A stretch of 64,000 bases of DNA from Nitzschia sp. DOCU1 (taxonomy: Eukaryota; Bacillariophyta; Bacillariophyceae; Bacillariales; Bacillariaceae). Below, piece by piece: positions 1 to 10,836 of the stretch (position 1 is its first letter; the number at the start of each line of letters is the position of its first letter). Position numbers and translations under genes: made by a program. The notes below the pieces were generated by a model. It had not been told where the DNA came from, did no database searches, and worked only from the letters and a program-made list of their open reading frames with translations. Where the stretch lies: NCBI GenBank assembly GCA_951394045.1, contig OX595992.1:1364001-1428000 (forward strand), read 5' to 3'.

Positions 1-3000
1 ATGATCCCGCAAAAAATGTCGGCACTATCATGGCAGGAGAAATGGCGCCGGCAAGAGCCAATGCAGAGGAGCCAATCTGTAGAGCGCAGAAAAACACTGA
101 GGCGAGACTTTCTGGCAGGGCACGGTCTATAGTACCGATTTCTTTTCCAAAGCGCGACAAGATTTGTCCGCTTGGTGTTGCGTCGAAGAAGGACATTGGG
201 GCTTGGAACACCGAACTGACCATTCGTTCGTGGTAGAAGGCAGAGGCCCTTGCACCCACATGCATAGTCAAGTAGCTGCGGAGCCATAAAAAGACTGACA
301 CCACACCCGCGGCGTAGACCAGAGACTGAAGGTAACTGCTACCGAGAGCTGCCGCCAGTGCGTTCTCTGTGGCAAACTCCGTCCACTTGGCCACGGTATA
401 CTGCTGAAAGAGTTGTGCTCCGTTGGCCGTAGCAAAGGCCATAACCATCGCGGCCAACAGTGCTGGACTTCGAACCGCCTTCAGGTAGCCAATGTATGTT
501 GAGAGCGGGACGGCTTCAGTTGACATGCTATCGTCTGTGGACAGAGGTTTGATCCGGTGCTGGGGCGACAGTTCTTGACTATCCCATTCCTCGTCGCTCT
601 TGGGGGCTGCTTCCACCTTACCATTGTCGTGGGCAACTTCACCGACTTCGACTAATCGTCCGATGGCCCTATCTGAAATTGAGTCTGGGCAGTTCCTGTA
701 ATCAATTTCCGCACAATCGGGATCAGCATGAACATGGTCAATAGCTGTAGCGTTGACTCTATAGCCACCAGTGACTCGAATCATTTCTGGTATTTCTGTT
801 GTGCTCTCGATGACGCCGAGTTCCTCTTTAGAGAACCGGTGATCTAGGTTCTGAGGTGCCGATTCATTGATAGTTGTATTTTCAATTTCTGTATCGGTGG
901 CAGAGTAGCTCTGTAACCGGTGGCCTCGCCCTAGCAGCTCGTCGTATGTCCCGGAATCCAGGATTGTGGAACACGATGACGCCGATTTGGAAGGTTTCGC
1001 CCCCTCAGTTGGCCCCATCAGGATAACTCTGTCACAACGGCGGGGGATCGACGGGTCGTTCGTTACGATCACAGCTGCTGCCTGGGCCGCCTTAAAACGT
1101 TTTGTGATCCCAAACACAATAGAGCCGACACATGCATCAAGAGCTGCTAAACAATCGTCGAGTAAGAAGACCTTGGTATCGTCGCCGCTATATAGAGCCC
1201 TCGCAAGAGCAACTCTAGCACGTTGACCCCCACTGAGATTTGAACCCGACTCGCCCACATCCGTGTCATCGCTGAGAACGCCATCTTTGGGATCCATATC
1301 CTTGTCCAGTCCAGCGTCGTACAGTGCGGCTTTGTATCGATCCTCGTCATAATCACGCCCAAATACGACTGCATCTCGAATGGTACCTTTCGGAAGCCAC
1401 GCCTCCTGTGAACAGTATGCAACATTGCCATGCATGGTTACGGAAGGTCTATCGATACCTGAATCAGTGCCCGAATCAATCGCTGTACGATCGACAACTA
1501 CTCTTGGTACGGGTGACAATTCGCCAAGCAGGGATTTGATCAAGGCCGTTTTGCCGGACCCTACCTGTCCGACAACGGCGACCACCTCTCCCGGATTCAC
1601 GTTGAAATTGACATTGCATAACGCCGGCGCTTCAGGAGCTGGTACTTCTCCATCTCTGGGTGCGTGTGAAGTTGACCACAAGAAATTTCCATTTTTCAAC
1701 TCAATGCTACCGCCATGGGTTGGCGGTACTGACCGTACATATGGCGTCAGCTCTTCCGAAGTGAGGTACGAAGATATTCGCTTTAACGAGTTCTTCCCAT
1801 TTACCAGAGCCTCGATCAACATTGGATAAAAGAAAAGCGGAAAGCGGAGTTGGTTGAACAGAGAAATGGCAGTAAATACGGTACTGGCGACAATTGGTTT
1901 TCCTGTTTTGGCATAGGCGGTCAATGTGACGACGAGTACCAAAGCAGGGACGGCGTTGGATATTGCAGAATTGATTGCTCGGATAATACCTCGTGATTTA
2001 TGGTGGTCAAGTTCCTCCGTTCGATGACGTCTAATGTCGTTCGCAAATTGGTCTTCCCACCCTTGCACTTTCAAGAGCTTCATATTGTTAATCGACTCAG
2101 TTGTTCGCTTTGTTCGAGCATCCCTGGCTTCAATTTCGAATCTCGAGAAATAGTCAACAATGCGAAGAGTGATACTGTTCAGCGGAATGACCATCAACAA
2201 GACAACGAGGCCGTAAAGTACGCTCGGCCCAAGATATTTGTACAGTAGATATGTGTACAGTGCAATCTGGACGAGATAAACATTAGAAAACGCATCATCG
2301 TTCAGTGGTGCTTGGAGCAATGCTGTAAAATATTTACCTGAAGCGGTCCATCCCAGGTAGTATGGATTTGCATGACGACACTCTCAATAAACGAAGCATC
2401 TGTTTGGATCAAATTTATGACACCACCAGATCCAAGTGCTTCTTTCTGTTCCTTTCCACGTTGTTTCGTCATGACACCACTCCCACCCCCAGGCAGCCGC
2501 AGACTCTTATCAAAAATGAGACCTTCAAGAGAGCCTCTCGTCTTCGTTGACATACTCACAACATTATGAAAGAATTGGTTTTCAGTGACCATCTTGAGGC
2601 TCAAGACTGATGCCAACATTAGTGCTGCCGTGAAGGCTTTTGAGGCAGGAACGGAGCTTCCTGCCTCGATGCTTCGCAATAGCCGAGACACCAAAATTGC
2701 TGGGAATGCTTGCACCCCGGTGTTCAGCAGTCTCAAAATTCCGGTCAAAATGAGCATTCCTCGCTGCTGTTTGACAAGAGCCCAGAGCAGGATCAACGAT
2801 TGAGAATTTTTTACTCTTTCCGAGCCCTTTTCCCGTTGTTCTTCGATTTTCTTCTGTGCTTTTCTACGTTCCTGATCATAGACGGCAGCAAGACTATCGA
2901 CCGACTGATCCATCTGGCGGTTCTCGGCCACGGTAAATGCATCATCTTCTGTCAGAGTTCTGTTGGCAGCAAGATCCAACAACGGCGAGACGTACGAAAA

Positions 3001-3333
3001 TAGCAGCCTCGCGGGAATCGTTGCTCTACTTTCCCCACCCTTCCAGCTTCCATCCTTTCTACCACTTGTCGGCTTCAGCTTGGACACCAAATTTCGAATC
3101 CGGGACTTGGGCGTGAACTCTGTGCTTGCTGTGGTCGAGCTGTCAGTTGTTGTCGAGTAGAGTCTTGGCTGTTGGAACAGAGGGTTTAAAGACTGCATCG
3201 ACAGCCGAGATCCTTGGATATTCTTGCTGACACTCTGGACTTCAGGTGCACTCCCAAGCGCAAACGGGGAGACAACGCCGATGGCGGCCACCGCAAAGAA
3301 AAACACAACGTGCAACTTATCGTCTCTTGTCAT
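1..3333 (-). CDS. ABCC/MRP-type ABC transporter, 5' part (3' end outside window)
   Basis: This is a probable ATP-driven organic anion or conjugate exporter of the ABCC/MRP type. Exon 1 is 3333-2338 and exon 2 runs from 2266 past base 1; the 71-bp intron 2267-2337 is GT-AG and in phase 0, joining GPLQ to IALYTYLLYKYLG, a typical ABC membrane-domain passage. About 1,087 residues are visible. In order they are: a hydrophobic N-terminal leader, a Ser/Thr-rich linker, the first membrane domain, nucleotide-binding domain 1 and the start of the second membrane domain. NBD1 has Walker A GQVGSGKTAL (about 1540-1570), signature LSGGQRARVALARAL (about 1200-1245) and Walker B KVFLLDDCLAALDA. I chose ATG 3333 rather than the upstream in-frame start at 3435 because it begins a signal-like stretch. 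The second NBD is outside the window. The substrate is unknown. The gene is divergent from the STAND ATPase at 3899. Confidence 0.88.
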
Positions 3334-3898
3334 AGTGGTGGTCTGGTTTGAGTATTTCGCTGTCAGAATGGCAACTTTTGTCTTGTGGTGGGATAGATGT
3401 TCAATTGGAGCTACCGATAGTTTTGTTGACGACAAGCACTGATGATGAGAATGATCCCAAGGGAATGCGCTGTCGGGATCCAGTCAGAGTTGCGATCATC
3501 TTCAAGAACTGCTTCCAACACGTGTCAAAAACAGACGACAAAATTTAAAGGGAAGGCATCGTTCCCCCAAAACAAATGTATCGGAACGGGGGGTTTGAGA
3601 TGCCGTGACAGGCCCAACGCTTGTGATTCGGTATTAATACATGAATATATAACATGAAATCAATACATGTGAGTGCTGGCACACCGAAATTCATTAGGAA
3701 ATACAAAATACGAATCTGTATAGTGCATTTCGTGTGGATCACTGAACCGGCGATCCTCATTTTTTTGGCTCCGATCGCTTATCCTTTCGGCATGATGGCC
3801 TTCCATGCTTTCGACGTTGGAGGGCAGGACTACGAGGTGTCTCGAGAAAGTAGTTTGACGTGGGTGAAGAGTGATAACTCGTCCGCACATCAACGACC
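3334..3898. promoter_or_regulatory. Divergent intergenic region
   Basis: About 565 bp separate the ABC transporter start (minus) from the STAND ATPase start (plus), so it presumably holds both promoters. I see AT-rich stretches near 3630-3720 but no recognisable element or further gene. Confidence 0.4.
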
Positions 3899-6800
3899 AT
3901 GAGACGTAAAGTTAAGTTTCAAGGGTTCGTCTCCGAGGAAGGCGACGAGGCATCTTCAATTGGCTTGAACAGTCTATTCGGTCGAATTACACCCAAGAGT
4001 CGAGGTCGAGGAGTCCAGGAAGAACAGCCACTATCTGTCTTCTCTGATAGCCGAGACGACAATGAAGAAGAAGCAAGCTCGACAGAGTTTACTCTTTCAT
4101 CCCTTGGGAACAGTAGACGACTATACGGACGATCAAAGGACCGCGCTCTTCTTAAACAGGCGTACAGACGTTTGTGGGATGCAGAGCCTGGCAAGAAGCC
4201 ATCAGTTCAGCTGGCTCTAATTTCGGGATCGGCAGGCTGCGGGAAAACGGCACTTGCAATGTCATTGCGTCAGCTTGTGATTGACGATGGGGGGTTCTTC
4301 TTGAAGGGGAAATTTGATCAAATGCAAAGTGCGGAACTATACAGCGCGTTTGTTGCAGCATTCACAGAGTTGGTTGAGAACGTGGTACAAAGGGGGTCGG
4401 GTGCTGTGAAATCAATGAAAAAAGCAATTCAAAACGCTGTTCACATTGAACAAAGGATACTGACGGATATGATTCCTGCACTAGAAAAAATTCTGGGACC
4501 CCAGAAGAAGGATGCGGTCAAAGAGTTTCGACAAAGCTCAGACGAAGTGAGCTGCTTCAAGTTCGTCTTTCGCATGTTTGTTCGAGCAGTATCATCCCCA
4601 GAACATCCAATTGTTCTTCTTTTGGACGATCTGCATTTTGCCGATGAAGCGTCGCTGGATCTGCTAGAAGCTCTCGTTACAGATTCCTCTAACGATGGCA
4701 TATTGTTTGTTGGTACATACCGACAAGACAAAGTCACGGATGAAAAAATAAAAGCCCTGTTGCAAAAGAACAGCTCAATTTCTGTTGCTGAGATCCCACT
4801 TCAGCATCTATCACCAAGAGCAGTTGATGAGATGGTCGCTGAAATCTTCTCAGTTGTTGATCCAACTCAAATCAAACCACTAACAGAAATTATCTACAGA
4901 CAGACCAATGGGAATGTCTTCTACATTCGCGAGTTTCTACGCTTTCTACAAGAGGAAGACCTACTGACTTTCGATGAGATGGGTATGGAATGGGTCTGGG
5001 ACGAAAGGAAGATTCATATGAAAATTGATTTCCGCCGTCCAGTCGAGCTGATGACAGTGAGAATCTCAAAACTACCAAAAGGGGCGAGGGAAGTCTTGGA
5101 AGTTGCAGCTTGCCTTGGATCGACACTTGACGAGAAGCTTCTGAATCGAATATCGCCCCGACCGGTGTTTGGACAGCTGCAAAGGGCTGCCGCTAGAGGT
5201 TTATTGACCTTCAACGAGGCCGATGATTCCTACCGATTCGCCCATGACATAGTACAAGAAGCAGCCTACAAGATGATTGCTCACCAGGAACGAGAAGCCT
5301 TCCACCTGGCTATTGGTCGCGAGCTATGGAAGAGCTTTGATGATATCGAGGAATTGGAAAAGCACATTTTTGTCATTCTTGGGCAGATTCGAGAAGGCGC
5401 CGACCTCATTACGTATCAAGAAGAACGGAATGATGCGGCGGCCTTGTGTCTACGAGCCGGGGAGCTCGCCATTTGTTCTTCTAGCTTTCAAACTGCCTCT
5501 GAGTTCCTGCTTCTCGGGGTGTCACTGTTGGGGGAGAATTGCTGGGATGAGGAGTACGAGCTTAGTTTGGAGCTCTACAATGCGGCGGCAGAAGTAGAGT
5601 ACTGTATTGGGCACTTTGCGAATGTCGAAAAACTCGCCGCAGAGATTTTCCGCAACACGAGATGGTTTCCAGATACTTTGCGAGCCCATTCCATTCAAGT
5701 GTATTCTCTTGGCACGCGAGGTCACATGCTCAAGGCCATCGAGAAGGGCCTCGACGTTCTTGCCTGTTTGGGAGAGAAATTTTCCGGAAAGCACTCGCCG
5801 AACAGCATTGCGGCAGCCGTCAAGCGAACAAAATGGCTGCTCAAAGGAAAGACCAGTGAAATGCTGCTGCGAATGCCTCTAATGGACAACCCGGAAAAGA
5901 TTGCTGCGATGCAGATGATGAACATCATGTTTCTCTATGCGTATATTGCCGTTCCAAGTTTGGCACCCCTGATATCGACAAGAATGGTGAAACTCACTTT
6001 GGAGTATGGTCTATGTGACGTTTCCAGCATCGGCTTTGTTACTTTCGCCATGCTTTTGTGCGGAACCGGTGCCGACTTGGAAGAGGGTTTCCGCTGTGGA
6101 GAGCTCGCGCTTAAACTCTACCGCAAGTTTGACAACAAAGCATGGTTGGGGCGAGTTTCGGCCTGGTTCTACGGATCAGTTTATCTGTGGAAAAAGCCAC
6201 TTCGAACTATCTTCGACCCGATAAAGACCGCTCATAGGGTGGCCTTAGAAACTGGCGACATTGACTTCGCCATGTTGAATGCGAACATTTACTGCTGGGA
6301 ATCATTCGATATTACCGCTCTTACGAAGCTGGAACGAATAGTGAAAGGCTTTGCCAACCGAATGGAGGCATATGGCCAAGAATCTGTATTGATGATGATC
6401 AAACCTCTATGGCAAACTGTTCACAACTTCATGGGAAAGGCATATGGAGACCCGACCGTCTTGTCAGGGGAAGTGATGGACCAGGAGTACACGATCCAAT
6501 ATGCACGTGAGAACAACAAGACATTGCTCATCTGGATTCACTTTTACCGAATGTTCCTCGCATACATGCATGGTGACTACGAATCCGCCGAAGTGCACTC
6601 TGGCGTCTGCCGGGTTGCAGAAAACAACCCCTTTGGAACTTCCGATCGGGTCCTATTCGTTTTCTATGATGGCCTCGTGGCTCTTGCCCATCCCAAGAAA
6701 AACCGCGCTCGATTACAGGTTGCAAAGCGCTCGATTAAGATATTTAAGAACTGGGCAAAGCATTGTCCTGAGAACTTCCTCGGAAAGCTCTATTTCCTTG

Positions 6801-7084
6801 AAGCCGAACTAGCAGCTGCAACCGGCGACGACGACCGCGCACATTCCAAATATACTTCCGCTATTTCCTTGTCACGAGAAGGAGGATTTTTAATGCAACA
6901 TGGTCTAGCAAACGAGCGTGCCGGAAAGTATTTCTTGAAGAAGGGAGACTTTGCTAGCGCCAAAGCGTATTTGAAGGAGGCACTTTCGGTCTACACCAAA
7001 TGGGGAGGCATGACCAAAGTGGAAAGCCTCAAGGGTGAAATAAATGCCGGGGGTGATATTGAAAACGCCCCAGCTTCTTGTTAG
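3899..7084 (+). CDS. STAND/AAA_16-type ATPase with TPR-like C-terminal region
   Basis: A 1061-residue single-exon protein. Residues 1-70 are polar and probably disordered. A P-loop ATPase domain follows: Walker A GSAGCGKTAL at about 109-118 and Walker B IVLLLDDLHFADEAS at about 238-252. The LLLDDLHxAD form is typical of AAA_16/STAND regulators found next to serine/threonine kinase, LuxR or adenylate-cyclase modules in bacteria. From about residue 480 the protein is helical and Ala/Leu-rich with A-x-x-Y-L-x-x-G-style segments, consistent with degenerate TPR-like repeats. No kinase, cyclase, HTH or other effector domain is visible, so the output is unknown. STAND proteins usually act as nucleotide-switched signalling scaffolds; that role here is inferred. 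The start is the first ATG of an uninterrupted frame. Confidence 0.85.
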   Translation: MRRKVKFQGFVSEEGDEASSIGLNSLFGRITPKSRGRGVQEEQPLSVFSDSRDDNEEEASSTEFTLSSLGNSRRLYGRSKDRALLKQAYRRLWDAEPGKKPSVQLALISGSAGCGKTALAMSLRQLVIDDGGFFLKGKFDQMQSAELYSAFVAAFTELVENVVQRGSGAVKSMKKAIQNAVHIEQRILTDMIPALEKILGPQKKDAVKEFRQSSDEVSCFKFVFRMFVRAVSSPEHPIVLLLDDLHFADEASLDLLEALVTDSSNDGILFVGTYRQDKVTDEKIKALLQKNSSISVAEIPLQHLSPRAVDEMVAEIFSVVDPTQIKPLTEIIYRQTNGNVFYIREFLRFLQEEDLLTFDEMGMEWVWDERKIHMKIDFRRPVELMTVRISKLPKGAREVLEVAACLGSTLDEKLLNRISPRPVFGQLQRAAARGLLTFNEADDSYRFAHDIVQEAAYKMIAHQEREAFHLAIGRELWKSFDDIEELEKHIFVILGQIREGADLITYQEERNDAAALCLRAGELAICSSSFQTASEFLLLGVSLLGENCWDEEYELSLELYNAAAEVEYCIGHFANVEKLAAEIFRNTRWFPDTLRAHSIQVYSLGTRGHMLKAIEKGLDVLACLGEKFSGKHSPNSIAAAVKRTKWLLKGKTSEMLLRMPLMDNPEKIAAMQMMNIMFLYAYIAVPSLAPLISTRMVKLTLEYGLCDVSSIGFVTFAMLLCGTGADLEEGFRCGELALKLYRKFDNKAWLGRVSAWFYGSVYLWKKPLRTIFDPIKTAHRVALETGDIDFAMLNANIYCWESFDITALTKLERIVKGFANRMEAYGQESVLMMIKPLWQTVHNFMGKAYGDPTVLSGEVMDQEYTIQYARENNKTLLIWIHFYRMFLAYMHGDYESAEVHSGVCRVAENNPFGTSDRVLFVFYDGLVALAHPKKNRARLQVAKRSIKIFKNWAKHCPENFLGKLYFLEAELAAATGDDDRAHSKYTSAISLSREGGFLMQHGLANERAGKYFLKKGDFASAKAYLKEALSVYTKWGGMTKVESLKGEINAGGDIENAPASC

Positions 7085-8038
7085 AACCCGAGGTGCTTCA
7101 TTATTTGGTGACTTCTCAAAGCTCTGACTGGAAGGTAGCAGCAATGGATGGGAATCTGGGGGGAGGACACGGGTAGACTGCCCGCACCCCCCACGCCGCA
7201 TCAGGAACTTCTCTCGCGTCGCCCCGGACGTGATGCGGTCGTCTAGAGTATCGACTGTCATCACATTGACATCTATTTCGGAGCAATCCCGAGGCAGCAC
7301 GTACTACGAGAACTTTCCAAATAAATAATGATAAGTCACTTTTGATGTTTTAAAGTACGCTGTATCCTCAGATTTTGTTTCATGGCGCATACAATATGCC
7401 AGTTCTTGTTCTTGCTTTTGATGCAACGTTCAAACAGGCACCTGATAACTGTAGCACAGCGCCACCTGCACAACAAGCTTCATTTGAGGTATCACAGAAT
7501 CAAATAGAACTCCGGTAGCAATATCAAAGTAAAGCAAGGAAGACGGGCTAGTCTAATATATCAGAAATTGCTACTATACGATGAACGATGTACTCCAGGA
7601 TAGACAGCAATACTGCTCTACTATAGGTAGTAGAGAGTTTTTGTGCACACACTCGCATAGGTTCATTCATTCATGTGATGGAATGAGCAGTCACAGTAGT
7701 CACTCAGACGATCAACTAGACCACAATTGGTTTTCGTCCTTTCCCGCTTGGGGGCTCGCGAATAGAAGAAACTCCTTGTCCATGAAATGCAATCCTTCAA
7801 ATAAGAAAAGACGTTAAATTCCATTTGCAAGGTGACACCGGTTTTGCAGTGCATCGATCACAAGAACGGAGACCATGGCGCTTCTCCATGATGGCAGATA
7901 TCCTACAGTTCAGTTTGGCTTGCTTCATTAGCACTACTTCCAGTCAAACGGGGTGTTTATCGAAGACATTCGAGGTGCAATAGAAACAATAGCAGCCTAA
8001 ATTTCTCAATTGATATCGTCACTGAAAACCTGGAAATC
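7085..8038. other. Intergenic region, no gene seen
   Basis: About 950 bp between two plus-strand genes. Only short shadow frames occur (for example 7581-7817 and 7663-7854), without motifs. It should contain the 3' UTR of the STAND ATPase and the promoter of the golgin gene. Confidence 0.4.
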
Positions 8039-10477
8039 ATGGCCAAGGATCAGGAGGCATTGCTGCTGTCATCGCTGCAAGTCGCGGCACAGAACTGGGC
8101 CGTCTTTGATTGGGACGGCAAGGCAAAACAGTGGGAAAGTATCGCCGTTCAAAACAAGGAGGCTCGTGACCAGTCGGTCGCCGCCCGCAAGCAGCTTGCG
8201 GAGAACACGAAACAATTCAAGCGTTCCGTCAAGACCGTTGAAACGGCCGGGGTCAATTTAAACTCATCCAACTCTGATGAAAATGCTGCGGCGACGGTCA
8301 AGGCTATCGAGGCGCTCGCCAAGAGTTGTCGAGTCACTGTTAAAGCCTATCAAGGTAAGCAAACAAGGCATCTGGTTCGGTCGAAGGTTCTTGGCGCTTG
8401 CAATCACTGATACACTCCTTCCTCCCCAGAGGAAATCGACAACTTGACTGTTCGTTGCAAGTCTTCTGAGAGCGCCTTTAGCTCACTCACTAAATCTTTG
8501 GCTGAGGTCCCTGATCCGTCGGCTTTCCTGGCTACCGCATTGGAGAAAATTCATAGCCAGCAAGTTCAATTGAATCAGCTACAACAGACGGTGGAAAGTC
8601 TGCAGAGAGAAAATGCAACCCTCGAGAAAAAGGCTCAGTTGCACAGCGAGGCTCCAGCTCCCTCTTCACTAGGCGGATCATCGGGAATGTCCAAGGCAGA
8701 GAAGGAAGAATTGCTTCAGCTTCGCAAGGAAGTAGCAGAGTATGAGGTCGAGTTCCGCTCTTTGAAGAACCAAGACATTACTATTCGCAAGTTGGAAGCT
8801 AAGATCATGGAATTACAACAGGGCGGCGAAGAGGAATTTCAGTCCAAGTTGGAAAAGGCTAAACAAGAGCTAGCTGAAACGGAAGGACGCCGAACGGCGG
8901 AGGCGCTCGAGCGGGAAGCGGCAATGGAGCGTCGGGTCCAAAGTCTCGAGCTGCAGCTCAAGGCTGAAATGGCCGGCCGATGTGCAACCCAGGCTCATTT
9001 GTTGGAAGCCAATGAGGGTGCCGGGGAACGCGAGGCCGTCTGGGAAGCTCAACGTCGTATCTTGGTAGATGATGCTGAACGTATTCGAGTGAGTTTGCAT
9101 CAAGCCACACGGGAACGTGATGAACTGCGATTGAAGGTGGCAGCGTTGGAGGGCAATGCTCCTCCTGGTTTGCCGTCCGCTCCGGCCTCTGGTGGAGTCA
9201 TCGCCATGGCTGATCTATTGAGTGAGCGCAAAGCCTACGAGGCAGAAGTTAGTGAACTGTCTCATACAGTCAACAGTCTCCGTGAAGAAATTGCTCTCAA
9301 AGACGAACAGATGGCCGATGAGAAGCACGCTCTAGAAACGAAAATCGACGCCCTGGAACGTGAGATTTTCGCACTCAAAGGAAATTTGGCTTCTCTGGAA
9401 ACGCAATTGGCGGCAGCTCCTTCACAATCCTTGGTGGATAGTATGAAACGGGAACTCAGGATTCTTAAACGCTTGGAATACAATGCGGACGATCCTGATT
9501 TGGAATCTCGTGACCCTGAAATGACGGGGGGTAACGAAGACAAGGAAAAGGACCTGGAATCCGTTTTGGTGGCCAAGTTACGAAGAATTGAAGCGGAACT
9601 CGTCAAAGAGAGGAACGCCAGAGCCGAAAGCAAGGAGGAACTCGATAGTATTCGTGAACAAATGGCCGCGCTTGAGCAAGCGAAGGCGGACGCAGAAAAG
9701 ACCATTGCATCCCTGGAACGAGACCTGGATAGGGCCATTTCCACCTCTTCGTCGCCCTCCAAGCCTTCTACTCAGAAACAATCGGTTCCTGTCATGGCTA
9801 GATCCAACCCGGCCGCGTTGGAGCACGTTCTCGACCCAGAGGCTCCGGAACCCCTTCCGCCTCCACCACCCAGCGAGGCTCCGTCGATGAGCGCGGCGGA
9901 GAAGGCAGCTGATGATCATTCGGTAGCGACCATCATCATGGCACAACGTGATCGACTACGCGCAAGGTGCGAGGCTCTGGAGGCAGAGCGTGACAGCTTC
10001 AAGCGAGAACTGCAGGCGCAGGTGGACGCTGCAGAGTCGCTGAAAACCGACAACACGAAACTTTTTGAGAAAATGCGATACCTGCAGAGTTTCAATAACC
10101 GACCAGGTAGTGCTACCTACAGCAGGAGCAATTCGCGTGACCTGGATTTGGAAGCTCTTGAGCAACGTTACGAAGCATCTGTTGATCCTTTTCGGCAGTT
10201 CGGACGAGCCGAGCGGCAACGCAAACTCAAGGAGATGTCTCCGGTGGAACGAACTGTATTTGTTGTCGCAAAGACAGTGCTTGGAACCAAGGAAATGAGG
10301 ACTTTTCTCTTCTTCTACATGGTCGCTCTGCACACGTTGGTCTTTTCGACTACCTACCATTGGTCGCATAACGATACTAGCTGTGGTGCCGTCCACGAAC
10401 ATCTCAGCCATCTTCCTCCCATTACGGACAAGTCTCCCGAACAAATCATACAGGATCTGAGTGGGGCGAAAGAATAG
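8039..10477 (+). CDS. CASP/CUX1-type golgin (Golgi coiled-coil tail-anchored protein)
   Basis: Two exons, 8039-8354 and 8430-10477. The 75-bp intron 8355-8429 has GTAAGC and a CCCCAG acceptor and keeps the frame, giving VKAYQ then EEIDNL. The product is 787 residues. Nearly the whole protein is heptad-rich coiled coil, interrupted by a Pro-rich stretch (EPLPPPPPSEAP). The C-terminus has the CASP_C hallmark: a conserved segment leading into a single membrane span, EMRTFLFFYMVALHTLVF, followed by a short lumenal tail. CASP proteins are type II Golgi membrane proteins that tether vesicles and interact with the golgin/COPI machinery; the role here is inherited from the family. Length and architecture match the animal and plant CASP splice form, and there are no CUT or homeodomain repeats. 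Confidence 0.93.
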
Positions 10478-10836
10478 ATTACACATTAATCAATAATTAA
10501 TCAAAAACAGTAGTTTGGAAACTGCTGATGGAGCAAAATACACTACGCCATTCTCTGAAGAAGGCGATACATACGTTGAATTCAGTGGTTGGTCGAAGCA
10601 ATTGACTGATGATTTTAGAGATAAAAACTATCGTAAGACAGTTGAGTCATTACCTATGTACCTACGTAGGCTCACATTCTCACACGCATGCCAAACCACA
10701 CGATCTTGTTGCCACACAATCAATCATCTCAGGCCAACGGGATGAAAAGTTACCGCTCTCTCTAGTAGCACATGAAAGTCAGTTTGCCTTTGTTTCAATA
10801 GCCACCTACTCATCACCGCCTACTATTGTACAAACG
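10478..10836. other. Intergenic spacer
   Basis: About 360 bp between the golgin stop and the bS18 ATG. The frame of the next gene is open upstream (from 10609), but that stretch has no conserved sequence and lies before a clear mitochondrial presequence, so I treat it as 5' UTR and promoter. Confidence 0.4.
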
